Shown: positions 50,641 through 59,369 of the stretch, piece after piece
Numbering within the stretch: the first letter of the stretch is position 1
Layout of the letters: each line of letters begins with the position of its first letter
Assembly: GCA_002415135.1 (NCBI GenBank)
Contig: DIBY01000016.1
Span: 421,595 to 485,594, forward strand
Direction: 5' to 3'
DNA: 64,000 nucleotides
Source of the DNA: Flavobacteriales bacterium UBA5040
GTDB lineage: Bacteria; Bacteroidota; Bacteroidia; Flavobacteriales; Weeksellaceae
Program-made: the position numbers and the translations under genes
The notes under the pieces: model-generated
Told to the model about the DNA's origin: nothing
What the model saw: only the letters and a program-made list of their open reading frames with translations
Databases searched by the model: none

Positions 50641-51561
50641 TTAAACGTTTACTTCGAAAGTTGTTAATTCTTTAAAACTATTGATTCTCGCAATCATTTC
50701 AGCTTCTGTTACTTCTTCCAGACGCTGTGTTCCGAATTTTTCAACCGTGAACGAAGCCATGGCTGAACCTACGATTAAAGCGGACTTCATGGTTTCGAAA
50801 GAGAAATCTTCTTTTCTTGCCAAATACGATGCAAATCCACCTGCGAAAGTATCTCCCGCGCCAGTTGGATCGTAAACTTCTTCTAAAGGCAACGCAGGAA
50901 TTGCAAATATTTTTCCTTCGTGGAATAATAATGCTCCGTGTTCTCCTTTTTTAATAATTACGAATTTTGGTCCTAATGCATGAATTTTCTGAGCTGCTTT
51001 TACTAATGAATATTCACCAGAAAGCTGTCTCGCTTCTTCGTCATTGATAGAAATTACATCAGTCTTAGCAATCATTTGCAATAAAATATCCATTGCAGAA
51101 TCCATCCAGAAATTCATGGTATCAAGAATTACCAATTTCGGACGGTTGTGCATTTTTTCTAAAACTGAAAGCTGCACGCCTGGATGAAGATTTCCTAATA
51201 ATAAAATCTCTGCATCTTGCATTGATTCAGGAATTTTTGGATCGAAGTTTTCTAAAACGTTTACTTCAGTTACCAAAGTATCTCTAGAATTCAAATCGTT
51301 GTGGTATTTCCCACTCCAGAAAAAAGTTTTTCCCTCTTTGATGATTTCAATTCCTTCGATATTCACTCCTCTTCCGGTAAGCATATCTAAATCACTTTGA
51401 GGAAAATCACCACCAACTACGGAAACAATTCCAGATTCCACGCCCAAAATTGAAGACGCTATACTAATATAGGTTGCAGCGCCACCTAAGATTTTATCTG
51501 TTTTTCCGAACGGAGTTTCAATCGCATCGAAGGCAACTGACCCAACAACTAATAATTTCAT
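50641..51561 (-). CDS. PfkB-family carbohydrate/nucleoside kinase
   Basis: 306 residues, ribokinase fold. N-terminal GSVAFDAIETPFGK with GGAATYISIASSILG, and the C-terminal phosphoryl-transfer motif DPTGAGDTFAGGFASYL with the catalytic Asp. ILGNLHPGVQLSVL and TKTDVISINDEEARQLSG are also typical. The substrate (sugar, adenosine or similar) cannot be read. First gene of the strand run that continues into the small membrane protein and isomerase genes, though the 76-base gap leaves the operon uncertain. Confidence 0.88.
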   Translation of the reverse strand: MKLLVVGSVAFDAIETPFGKTDKILGGAATYISIASSILGVESGIVSVVGGDFPQSDLDMLTGRGVNIEGIEIIKEGKTFFWSGKYHNDLNSRDTLVTEVNVLENFDPKIPESMQDAEILLLGNLHPGVQLSVLEKMHNRPKLVILDTMNFWMDSAMDILLQMIAKTDVISINDEEARQLSGEYSLVKAAQKIHALGPKFVIIKKGEHGALLFHEGKIFAIPALPLEEVYDPTGAGDTFAGGFASYLARKEDFSFETMKSALIVGSAMASFTVEKFGTQRLEEVTEAEMIARINSFKELTTFEVNV

Positions 51562-51711
51562 ATCTAATTTTTTGTATTTTGTTTAAAGGATTCTAACCTT
51601 TTCTTTATTAAAGCACCACTTGGCGGCTATCTATTTTATAATTTTAATATTGAAAAAATTCTTTTCAAAATTTCCCAATATTACTAATTGCTCATTTCTT
51701 ACTACTCCTCA

Positions 51712-52269
51712 TCATTTCTTCCATTCAAAGGTTTCAATCAAATGTATCAGATCTTTTTTAATGTATTCAACCGCCGGTGCCAAGGAATCTGGTTTTGGTC
51801 TGGAATTGAAATATAAATTCGCCGTCACATAATGCCGCGTAGAATCGGTTACAAAAAACTGAAGATTGGATGCGCTTTGTCCTTTTAGCTCATAGAAGTT
51901 TCCAAACACTTTGCGTTCTGGGAAGCTGAATGATTTGGTGTCGATAGAACTCGCTTTGATGGTATGTTCGTAAACCATTTTCTCTGATTCTTTGACATGC
52001 AAATCGAAGTCATTTTTGATCGGAAAATAAGTAATAAAAACTTTCGCTTTCATTTCCGGATATTCGATATAATACCAACACGGATTTTTCGCTTCTCTCA
52101 CTTTCGCAAAATCAGAGTAGTCAAAACCAAAATTACACGCAGAGGTGAATCGTTGATATTTCGGGGTGGGATATTCTAAACGAAGTTCACCAGTAGGTTT
52201 TGGCTGAGTTTCTTCTGAACAAGAAAGCATAACAAAACCTAAAAAAGTGAAAATGAGTTTTTTAAACAT
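51712..52269 (-). CDS. gldD: Gliding-motility lipoprotein GldD
   Basis: 185 residues. Signal peptide with lipobox MLSCS at the Cys near residue 17, then the family blocks RLEYPTPKYQRF, NPCWYYIEYPEMKAKVFITY, YELKGQSASNLQFFVTDSTRHYV and LYFNSRPKPDSLAPAVEYIKKDLIHLIETF. GldD is needed for gliding and for T9SS function in Flavobacterium and is kept in non-gliding T9SS bacteria. It fits with the T9SS-tagged amylase. A -7 box ends four bases before its ATG. The usual neighbour gldE is not seen in the window. Confidence 0.95.
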   Translation of the reverse strand: MFKKLIFTFLGFVMLSCSEETQPKPTGELRLEYPTPKYQRFTSACNFGFDYSDFAKVREAKNPCWYYIEYPEMKAKVFITYFPIKNDFDLHVKESEKMVYEHTIKASSIDTKSFSFPERKVFGNFYELKGQSASNLQFFVTDSTRHYVTANLYFNSRPKPDSLAPAVEYIKKDLIHLIETFEWKK

Positions 52270-52273
52270 TGCG

Positions 52274-52281
52274 CAAAAATA
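52274..52281 (-). promoter_or_regulatory. TAnnTTTG -7 box of gldD
   Basis: The minus strand reads TATTTTTG then CGCA and ATG (52269), so the mRNA probably begins at the start codon. The triple tandem repeat lies directly upstream of this promoter. Confidence 0.6.
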
Positions 52282-52391
52282 CGAATTAGTTTTAAATTTT
52301 AAAAAAAGATAATTATAGTTTGAATTGAGCTTTGAAAAAGAAGATTTTTCTGGATTTATACAGGGTGTGGTTCTACAAATTTGAGGATTTT

Positions 52392-53046
52392 AAACTCCCG
52401 CAGATTGAGCGGATTGAGCAGATTTTATATTTATGTTATAAATCTGCTGGATATGCACAATCTGCGGGAGACTTTAATTAAAAAATTTGAACCATTAAGG
52501 TTTTGATTAAGAAGTTAAGGTTCATTAAGATTTCCTACGGAAATTGTGCACGGTAGAATGATATTGAACTTTTATACATAAGATTTATGACTATATCTTT
52601 TTAGAATTTAATGTCCATCAATAAAACTCCCGCAGATTAAGCGGATTGAGCAGATCTCATAATTATGTTCGTAAATCTGCAGAATCTGCACGATCTGCGG
52701 GAGACTTTAATTAAAAAATTTGAACCATTAAGGTTTTGATTAAGAAGTTAAGGTTCATTAAGATTTCCTACGGAAATTGTGCACGGTAGAATGATATTGA
52801 ACTTTTATACATAAGATTTATGACTATATCTTTTTAGAATTTAATGTCCATCAATAAAACTCCAGCAGATTAAGCGGATTGAGCAGATTTTAAAATGATA
52901 CTTTTAAGAAATCTGCAGGATCTTTTAAATCTGCGGGAGAAATTTTTATTCAACATTGTTGGAATTTAAACCATTAAGTTTTTGGTTAAGAAGTTATGGT
53001 TCATTAAGATTTCCTACGGAAATTGGATAGTGTAGAATTTTTAAGA
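52392..53046. repeat. Three tandem 232-233-bp repeats between mutY and gldD
   Basis: Unit starts at about 52392, 52624 and 52857 (each AAACTCC...CAGATT...GCGGATTGAGCAGAT). Copies 1 and 2 are nearly identical over the last 150 bases; copy 3 is diverged and shorter. Each unit opens with an inverted repeat, CTCCCGCAGATT...AATCTGCGGGAG, whose arms are kept while the loop differs. The second half has AACCATTAAGG and GGTTCATTAAGATTTCCTAC. Together with flanks this fills a 785-base gene-free stretch (52270-53054). Confidence 0.9.
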
Positions 53047-53054
53047 CCTTTTAT

Positions 53055-54104
53055 TTAAAATAACTCAGCTTTTTTAAAGAAATCGGTCAGATAGTTTTCG
53101 AGTGGCTTTGGGAAGGATTTCTGATGTGACTCTTTTTCATTAATAATGATAAAATCATTCTCAGCAGCGAATTCGGTGAAAACTTCTTTTGACTCCAGTA
53201 TAATATGACTCATTTGGATGGTTACGTTTTTATGCGTCAGCTTGTGACTTATCGTTTTGTGCTTAACCTTGAATTCCTCCCATTCTGCGGGAATCTCAAT
53301 CGGGAATTCATAGAGTTTTTTCCAGATGAAATCGTCTTTTCTTTGTTTAACTAAAAACTGTCCATCAAATTCTACAAAAGAATAATGCAGTTCCAAATCT
53401 GTGGCTTTCACTTTCTTTGTTTTCACTGGAAAATTCGGAATCTTTCCTAAGTTAAAAGCGAGACAATCTTTATTTAAAGGACAGGAATCACACAGCGGAT
53501 TTCTGGGCTTGCAAATTTCTGATCCTAAATCCATCATGGCTTCATTGAAATGTCCGGCTTCATTTTCGGGCATCATCTTTAAAGCAAGTTCCGAAAAATA
53601 GTCGAACGCTTTCGAATTACTAATATCAAAATCATCCGCGAAAACTCTGGACAAAACACGATAAAAATTACCATCAACGGCTGCGATTTTTTTGCCGAAA
53701 CAAATACTGGAAATGGCTGCCGCAGTGTACTTTCCGACACCATTTAGTTTTAAAATATCGTCATGTTCATTCGGGAAAGCTCCCTTAAAATCATTCATAA
53801 TTTGAAGAGCGGCTTTGTGTAAATTTAAAGCTCGGGAATAATAGCCAAGCCCTTTCCAATACAGTAAAACTTCATCGGTTTCAGCCTCGGCTAAAGTCTG
53901 AACATCGGGAAATCTTTCAATAAAATTTCGATAATGATTAAGACCTTGCTCTATTCGGGTTTGTTGAAAAATGATTTCGCAGATCCAAATCTTGTATGGG
54001 TCGTTGGTTTTTCGGAACGGTAAATCTCTACCGTGAATTTGATACCATTCGAGCAATTTCCTACCAACATGAAGAAAATCAGCATTTTGTTTTTTTGTTT
54101 TCAA
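53055..54104 (-). CDS. mutY: Adenine DNA glycosylase
   Basis: 349 residues. HhH-GPD fold: KIWICEIIFQQTRIEQG, LPxVGxYTA-like LNGVGKYTAAAISSI, AVDGNFYRVLSR with the catalytic Asp; a 4Fe-4S cluster (CKPRNPLCDSCPLNKDC) and a C-terminal NUDIX-like domain that reads 8-oxoG. It removes A opposite 8-oxoG. No ATG is available: upstream lies TAA (54113-54111), then GAA TTT TTG; so TTG at 54104 is the likely start. The start overlaps the hup promoter of the opposite strand. Confidence 0.92.
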   Translation of the reverse strand: MKTKKQNADFLHVGRKLLEWYQIHGRDLPFRKTNDPYKIWICEIIFQQTRIEQGLNHYRNFIERFPDVQTLAEAETDEVLLYWKGLGYYSRALNLHKAALQIMNDFKGAFPNEHDDILKLNGVGKYTAAAISSICFGKKIAAVDGNFYRVLSRVFADDFDISNSKAFDYFSELALKMMPENEAGHFNEAMMDLGSEICKPRNPLCDSCPLNKDCLAFNLGKIPNFPVKTKKVKATDLELHYSFVEFDGQFLVKQRKDDFIWKKLYEFPIEIPAEWEEFKVKHKTISHKLTHKNVTIQMSHIILESKEVFTEFAAENDFIIINEKESHQKSFPKPLENYLTDFFKKAELF

Positions 54105-54122
54105 AAATTCTTATTATATTTG
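54094..54122 (+). promoter_or_regulatory. Promoter of the HU gene
   Basis: TTTG (54094-54097), 17 bases, TATATTTG (54115-54122): a full Bacteroidota promoter 29 bases before the ATG at 54152. It overlaps the start codon of the divergent mutY. Confidence 0.7.
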
Positions 54123-54151
54123 CACACCAAAAATATAAATAAAAAAAGGAA

Positions 54152-54454
54152 ATGACAAAGGCAGAATTGGTAAACACCATCTCAAATAAATTGGGAACTG
54201 AAAAGAATGAAACCCAGAAGGTTATAGAAGCTTTTATGCAGGAGATCAGAACATCAATGTATAATGGAGATAATGTATATCTAAGAGGATTTGGTTCTTT
54301 TATTATTAAAACCAGAGCAGCAAAAACAGGAAGAAACATTTCAAAAAACATCGCTATTGAAATTCCTGCTCACAATATCCCAGCCTTTAAACCTTCGAAA
54401 ACTTTCGTAGAGAAAATCAAAACGAAAGTGCCAGTTGCACAATTAACTAAATAA
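54152..54454 (+). CDS. hup: HU-family DNA-binding protein
   Basis: 100 residues. The fold is that of HU/IHF: N-terminal dimerisation helices (MTKAELVNTISNKLGTEKNETQKVIEAFMQEIR), then NVYLRGFGSFIIKTRAAKTGRNISKN, the DNA-binding beta arm with its R/K-rich tip, and PAFKPSKTFVEKIK. It is a DNA-bending nucleoid protein. Strong promoter upstream; a 29-residue basic gene follows after 33 bases, then RNase G. This HU-small basic-rng order suggests a translation/nucleoid growth cluster. Confidence 0.95.
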   Translation: MTKAELVNTISNKLGTEKNETQKVIEAFMQEIRTSMYNGDNVYLRGFGSFIIKTRAAKTGRNISKNIAIEIPAHNIPAFKPSKTFVEKIKTKVPVAQLTK

Positions 54455-54487
54455 AGAATATAAGTTACAAACAAAAAATTTTAAATT

Positions 54488-54577
54488 ATGCCAAGCGGAA
54501 AGAAAAGAAAGAGACACAAGGTTGCGACCCACAAAAGAAAGAAAAGAAGAAGAGCAAACAGACATAAGAAAAAATAA
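54488..54577 (+). CDS. 29-residue basic protein, AURKAIP1/COX24-like (candidate ribosomal subunit)
   Basis: The frame MPSGKKRKRHKVATHKRKKR, then RRANRHKKK, is complete with ATG 54488 and TAA 54575-54577. It is nearly all Lys, Arg and His. The pattern is that of the AURKAIP1/COX24 C-terminal domain; the mitochondrial member is ribosomal protein mS38 and a small-subunit bacterial relative is bS22, which suggests a place in the small ribosomal subunit. It is well conserved in Bacteroidota by my recollection. It sits between HU and RNase G with the HU promoter upstream and a hairpin downstream. Confidence 0.8.
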   Translation: MPSGKKRKRHKVATHKRKKRRRANRHKKK

Positions 54578-54607
54578 TCTCTTTGCGATTTACAATATAA
54601 CAATATA

Positions 54608-54650
54608 GTTGGTGTTTTTATATGTTTAAAATACACCGGCTATATTTTTG
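54608..54650 (+). terminator. Possible terminator after the HU/small-protein unit
   Basis: GTTGGTGT / ACACCGGC (54608-54615 with 54633-54640, two G-T pairs) with an AT-rich loop, followed by TATATTTTTGTTTT. The same T-rich stretch (TATTTTTG, 54643-54650) fits a -7 box for the RNase G gene downstream. Confidence 0.5.
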
Positions 54651-54812
54651 TTTTAATCATACTGACCAGTCGGTCTAATGAGGAATGTTTTTTATAAAAA
54701 CCCTATCCAACATTAATGATAAAACAAAATTCAGAAATTATTAAAAATTAAGCGATCGATTGATTTTTCGAAATTACGACACCGCTTAATATTTTAATCC
54801 CTTACCAAAATA

Positions 54813-56375
54813 ATGAAGAAAGAACTGATTATATCACACGAAGCTGAGCAATCTAAGATTGCCCTACTGGAAGACGGACGGCTTCTTGAACTCCATGAAC
54901 AGGAGGACAAAAGTGAGTTCGTGGTCGGCGATTTATTTATCGGTAAAGTAAAAAAACTCGCACCCAACTTAAATGCTGCGTTTGTTAGCATTGGTTACGA
55001 GAAAGATGCCTTCTTGCATTATCAGGATCTAGGTCCACAATTTCTCACCTACAAAAAATTTCTGCAAGACACTGTTTCTAAGAAACAACAAAACTCATCG
55101 TTAAAGAATTTCGAAATTCAAAAAGAGATTCATAAAAACGGTGTAATCGATAAAGTGCTTGCAAAAGATGACAGCGTTATTCTTCAAATTACCAAAGAAC
55201 CAATTTCTACAAAAGGTCCCAGGATTTCTACCCAGATTTCTTTGACCGGTAGGTTTTTGGTTTTAATTCCGTTTGACAAAAGCGTTTCTATTTCTAAGAA
55301 AATTAATAATTCTGAAGAAAAAGAAAGGCTGAAAACTTTAATTGAAAGCATTAAGCCCGAAGGTTTCGGTGTGATCATTAGAACCGTTGCGGAAGGTAAA
55401 AAAGTGGCTGAACTTCACAATGACATGAATCAACTGATTCAGAAATGGGAAACGGCTTTTAAAAATCTTCAGAAAAATAAAGTTCCGAGTAAAGTATTGA
55501 GTGAAGAAGATAAAGCTTCCTCTATTTTGCGCGATAACTTTAATGCAGATTTCGTTTCTATCATTTGTGACGATGAGCAAATGGTTGATGACATGAAAAA
55601 TTATATCGAAGTCATTGCACCGGAAAGAAAGAACATTGTTCAGTTTTACGACAAACCTATTCCGTTGATGGAATACTACAACGTAGAAAAACAACTGAAA
55701 CAAAGTTTCGGAAAGCATGTCAATATTCCAAGTTCGAAAGGTGCTTATCTGGTGATTGAACACACAGAAGCACTGCATGTTATTGATGTGAACTCCGGGA
55801 ATAATCTTTCCTCAGGCGCAGGTTCATCCAATAAAGAACATGCCTTGACCGTGAATAAAATGGCAGCCACCGAAATCGCCCGTCAACTTCGATTGAGAGA
55901 TATGGGTGGAATTATTGTAGTTGATTTTATTGATATGATTAATGCCGATCACCGACGTGATCTGTATGAACATTTCAAGAGCGAAATGAGCAGAGATAAG
56001 GCAAGACATAAAATTTTACCGCCGAGTAAATTTGGCTTGATCCAATTAACGAGACAAAGAACACGTCCGGAGAAAGTTATCAAAACCAAGGAAGACAATC
56101 CTAATATTGATGGTGAAATTCTGGCGCCAATTGTGGTTGTGGAAAGAATGGAAGAAGTAATTCGAAATTTAATTCAGACTGAAAAAGGCAAACTGTTCCT
56201 TCACGTACATCCTTTTGTAGAAGCTTATTTAACCAAAGGTTTAATGAGCATCCAAACAAAATGGTACCTGAAATACAAAAAATGGGTTACGATTATCCCA
56301 AGAGATTCTTTTAAATATTTAGAATACAAGATGGTCAATTCTAAAAAAGAAGAATTGATGAGTTATTCTAATTAA
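54813..56375 (+). CDS. rng: RNase E/G family endoribonuclease
   Basis: 520 residues, RNase G size without the long C-terminal scaffold of RNase E. It has the S1-containing N-terminal part (about 35-125, VGDLFIGKVKKLAPNLNAAFVSIGYEKDAFLH) and the catalytic DNase I-like core with HVIDVNSGNN (Asp of the metal site), MGGIIVVDFIDM (second Asp) and RDKARHKILPPSKFGLIQLTRQR. It processes rRNA and mRNA in the cytosol. The ATG at 54813 starts MKKELIISH, usual in Bacteroidota. Confidence 0.96.
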   Translation: MKKELIISHEAEQSKIALLEDGRLLELHEQEDKSEFVVGDLFIGKVKKLAPNLNAAFVSIGYEKDAFLHYQDLGPQFLTYKKFLQDTVSKKQQNSSLKNFEIQKEIHKNGVIDKVLAKDDSVILQITKEPISTKGPRISTQISLTGRFLVLIPFDKSVSISKKINNSEEKERLKTLIESIKPEGFGVIIRTVAEGKKVAELHNDMNQLIQKWETAFKNLQKNKVPSKVLSEEDKASSILRDNFNADFVSIICDDEQMVDDMKNYIEVIAPERKNIVQFYDKPIPLMEYYNVEKQLKQSFGKHVNIPSSKGAYLVIEHTEALHVIDVNSGNNLSSGAGSSNKEHALTVNKMAATEIARQLRLRDMGGIIVVDFIDMINADHRRDLYEHFKSEMSRDKARHKILPPSKFGLIQLTRQRTRPEKVIKTKEDNPNIDGEILAPIVVVERMEEVIRNLIQTEKGKLFLHVHPFVEAYLTKGLMSIQTKWYLKYKKWVTIIPRDSFKYLEYKMVNSKKEELMSYSN

Positions 56376-56402
56376 GAATACAAAACAGTCGCACAAACAT
56401 AC

Positions 56403-56434
56403 AACTTCCGAACATTTTCGGAAGTTTTTTTTAT
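56403..56434 (+). terminator. Terminator of rng
   Basis: 10-bp perfect stem AACTTCCGAA / TTCGGAAGTT with CATT loop and a long T run, 27 bases after the stop. A dispersed AACACAAAGTCACAAAGG block follows at 56440-56459. Confidence 0.9.
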
Positions 56435-56633
56435 TTTAAAAACACAAAGTCACAAAGGTTTTTTTCTAGTCAAATAAAGTTGACAAAAAGTTGATTACAA
56501 TAGATTTCACTAAGGGTTTGATGAGCTGAAATCTCTACTGAAAATCTTTATTATTTCTCATTTTTTTATCATCGATTTAAAAAAAACACATTTAGCGAAA
56601 TAGTTCTATATTTGATTGAAGTAAAAATGAAAC

Positions 56634-57176
56634 ATGAAAATAAAACTACTATTTCTTATTACAACTCTCTCTTTTTCAAGTTCTTTCGGTCAAGGTTTCG
56701 ACAAGCTTCTGTACTCAAAAAAAGATCAGGCAACCTACCTTATCGATCAGAAGATCATTGCAAACTACGACCTGATGAAACAACTTGGGTCTGATCACAT
56801 CGCGAAAATTGAAGTCTGGAAATCTGCAAAAAAAGGCATTGATCAATACGCCGATAAGTACCCGAATCTCAGTGAGTACGGTTTGATCATCATTGAATCT
56901 AAATTAACAAATATCCCGGCTAAAAGTCAAAATGAGATCAGAGAATTTCTGGGTGCAGATCCAAACACGAAAGTTTATGTGGATGGTTATTTATTAAAAA
57001 ATGATTACCTCATTGCCACCCAAAGTATCACTGAAATCGAATTCATCAGTCCGAACGAGCAAAATTTAAATGAAGAGAAGATTATTAATGTCTGGACTTT
57101 AAACAAAGATATACGATTGGGACCTTTAAATATTCGTCAAATGAAAGTTAAAGAATCCTCCAATACAATACAGTAA
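56634..57176 (+). CDS. Secreted protein of unknown function
   Basis: 180 residues with a signal peptide (1-19, LFLITTLSFSSSFGQ). The mature chain is soluble with a repeated lay-out of short strands and helices: DKLLYSKKDQATYLIDQK, HIAKIEVWKSAKKGI, LIIIESKLTNIPAK, KVYVDGYLLKNDYLIA, SITEIEFISPN. The IIIESK and VYVDGYLL pieces recall the plug-like or secretin-type small domains, but I cannot assign it. The AT-rich region before it (56461-56633) has no other feature; a TATATTTG -7 box stands at about 56608-56615. Confidence 0.65.
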   Translation: MKIKLLFLITTLSFSSSFGQGFDKLLYSKKDQATYLIDQKIIANYDLMKQLGSDHIAKIEVWKSAKKGIDQYADKYPNLSEYGLIIIESKLTNIPAKSQNEIREFLGADPNTKVYVDGYLLKNDYLIATQSITEIEFISPNEQNLNEEKIINVWTLNKDIRLGPLNIRQMKVKESSNTIQ

Positions 57177-57196
57177 TTATTAATTTAAATTTAAAA

Positions 57197-57652
57197 ATGA
57201 GGTATTTCTATTTCCTTTTGACCTTATAAACTTTACTTCTGAGCTCCTGCGGTAAAGGAAAAATGAACAAAAAAACGATAACGATGGAAAGTAATCAACA
57301 ACTAATTAAGAACTATTTTTCTTATTTTAATCAACACGAATGGACTGCAATGGCAAGTATGTATTCACAAACTGCAGAGTTTAAAGATCCATCTCTGGGA
57401 TCAGGAATTTTTAAACAATCCAGACAGGAAATCAGTGTTAAATATGCTGAACTCCAGCAAATATTCCCGGACTTACATGATGAAGTAGTAAAAATTTATC
57501 CGTCAGGAGAAAATCACGTGATCGTGGAATTTATTTCCAGCGGAACAGCTGGTGATGAAACTAAATTTGACTTAGCGATCTGCACTATTTTCACCATCGA
57601 AAACGGATTGATCACCCAAGACTTTACGTACTACGATAATTTTGAAGAGTAA
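57197..57652 (+). pseudogene. NTF2-like (SnoaL-like) lipoprotein gene with a stop codon in the signal peptide
   Basis: The frame from ATG 57197 reads MRYFYFLLTL, then TAA (57227-57229), then TLLLSSCGKGKMNKKTIT and the full NTF2-like domain to 57652. The pieces before and after the TAA form one good lipoprotein signal peptide with lipobox LSSC, so the gene was a lipoprotein and is now broken. An ATG at 57263 or 57284 could still start a cytosolic 129- or 122-residue NTF2-like protein (NQQLIKNYFSYFNQHEWTAM; FKDPSLGSG). Such domains bind small ligands or act as isomerases; substrate unknown. A sequencing error is the alternative. Confidence 0.7.
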
Positions 57653-57689
57653 GAAAACAAGTAATATTTTCTGAAAGAATCGGGCAATT

Positions 57690-57723
57690 AAAGAGCAGTG
57701 TTTTTTGAAAGCACTGCTCTTTT
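57690..57723 (+). terminator. Terminator after the NTF2-like gene
   Basis: 11-bp stem AAAGAGCAGTG / CACTGCTCTTT (57690-57700 with 57712-57722) with a T-rich loop and TTTA after it. Confidence 0.85.
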
Positions 57724-57885
57724 ATGCTTAAAAATACTTAGAAAAAAATAAGGGGAAACCTCCTTTAAAAAACAGCGAAATCACGTACGAAATTCGGTCA
57801 GTTTATTTGTTGCTTTGATTAGTAGCAAAATAAAACAGGTTCGCTGAAAACTGATTAGAGTAAGCACCAAAAAAACTAAAAAACC

Positions 57886-59232
57886 ATGACCAACATTGTA
57901 CCAGAATGGAATGAAGTTTTGCTTGAAGCCATTCGCGAAACAAAACCAGGACCACCGATGGCTGCCCGATCGATCGCCATTGTACACACCAGTATGTATG
58001 ACAGCTGGGCTGCCTACGACTCTATCGCCAAACAAACGCAAGCCAATTTTTCTACCTCTGCACCCAATATTGAAAAGAAGGTTGAAACGTCCATCAGTTT
58101 TGCGGCGTACAGAGCTTTAGTAGGACAATATCCAAAAATGAAAAAACTCTTTGATGAGAAAATGGAAAAATTAGACCTTGATATCTCTCAAACTTCCACG
58201 AGCACAAGTACTCCGATTGGGGTGGGAAACAGAGCTGCCAGAAACGTCCTCAACTTCCGAAAAACAGATGGTGCCAACGAATTAGGTAACTACGCAGACA
58301 CGACCGGTTATGTATCGTCAAATAAACCAATAAGACCTTTTTTCGCCACGACTGTGGAAGAGATAGAACATCCTGACAAATGGCAACCGTTAACCTACTT
58401 AAGTGATGAAACCAGACCCGCCACGCCGGGATATATTGCAGCACAATGGGAAATGGTCACGCCATTCGCTTTAAGCAGTGCCAATGAATTTTTACCTTTG
58501 CCCCCTCAACCGATTACATCACAAGGGTTTTTAGACCAAGCAAAACACATCGTCCAGCTGCAAGCTCAATTAACTCCGACCCAAAAAGTCATGGCAGAAT
58601 ACTGGGCCGACGGACCAAAATCAGAAATGCCACCAGGTCACTAGACTATTTTCGCATCCTACGTTATAGAAAGAGATGCTTTGCCGATTGGCGAATCTGT
58701 AAAATTATATCTTGCTTTGACCAACGCTGTTTTCGACGCGTCGATTGCAGTTTGGGCGGCGAAAAAACACTACGACTATTGCCGACCGATCACGGCGATC
58801 CGACACCTCTTCCGTGGTAAGACGATCAAGGCGTGGGGCGGAGCTGGGAAAGGAACCGTGAAAATTCAGGGGGAGAACTGGAAAACTTTCCAGGTGAATA
58901 CTTTTCCGACGCCACCATTTTCAGAATTTGTCTCAGGACACAGTGGTTTTAGTATGGCGGCAGCCACCGTTTTGAAAAAATTTACGGGCAGCGATGCGTT
59001 TGGTTATTTCTATATGCAGACCAAACCTTTAGCCGCGGATCCAACTGAAGATGTCATTGGCATTACCATGCGCTGGAATACCTTTAAAGAAGCCGCACTC
59101 GATGCCGGCGAATCTCGACTTTATGGTGGAATTCATTTTTATGAAGGAAATGTTGCCGGCTTGGAACTGGGCAGAAAAGTCGGAGAAAAAGCGTACGCCA
59201 AAGCTGAGAAATATTGGAACGGAACTATTTAA
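57886..59232 (+). pseudogene. Vanadium-haloperoxidase-like (PAP2-type) gene interrupted by an amber codon
   Basis: One frame of 448 codons from ATG 57886 to 59232 is broken only by TAG at 58642-58644, codon 253. The sequence before it ends in GPKSEMPPGH and after it continues TIFASYVIERDALPIGESVK. In the family the Trp following PPGH is common, and TGG to TAG needs one base change. The N-part shows the helical VHPO pattern (ARSIAIVHTSMYDSWAAYD; HPDKWQPLTYL). The C-part holds the vanadate/phosphate site: RPITAIRH, SGHSGFS and SRLYGGIHF with the catalytic His. Without readthrough the product lacks the active site, so this is a pseudogene or a sequencing error. Confidence 0.8.
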
Positions 59233-59258
59233 ACTTCCCATTTTTGGAAATTAAAAAC

Positions 59259-59290
59259 AAGCAGTATTTCTTCGGAATTACTGCTTATTT
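59259..59290 (+). terminator. Terminator with a UUCG tetraloop after the haloperoxidase-like gene
   Basis: AAGCAGTA / TACTGCTT (59259-59266 with 59279-59286) continues inward through TTC/GAA to a c(UUCG)g tetraloop, with one T-T mismatch, and is followed by ATTTATTTT. Confidence 0.75.
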
Positions 59291-59369
59291 ATTTTAGTAC
59301 AGAATTATTTTTTAAATTTGATTAACAATCATAACCTCATTTTTTAAACATCTTAATAAAACACCGGTA

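Noticed and set aside
52861..53046. CRISPR array in the gldD upstream repeats
   Set aside because: Unit size (232 bp), full-length homology and absence of short repeats with unique spacers exclude CRISPR; it is a plain tandem duplication.
58681..59232. Separate 183-residue PAP2-like gene
   Set aside because: It is the in-frame continuation of the haloperoxidase-like gene beyond the amber codon; the frame is continuous from 57886.
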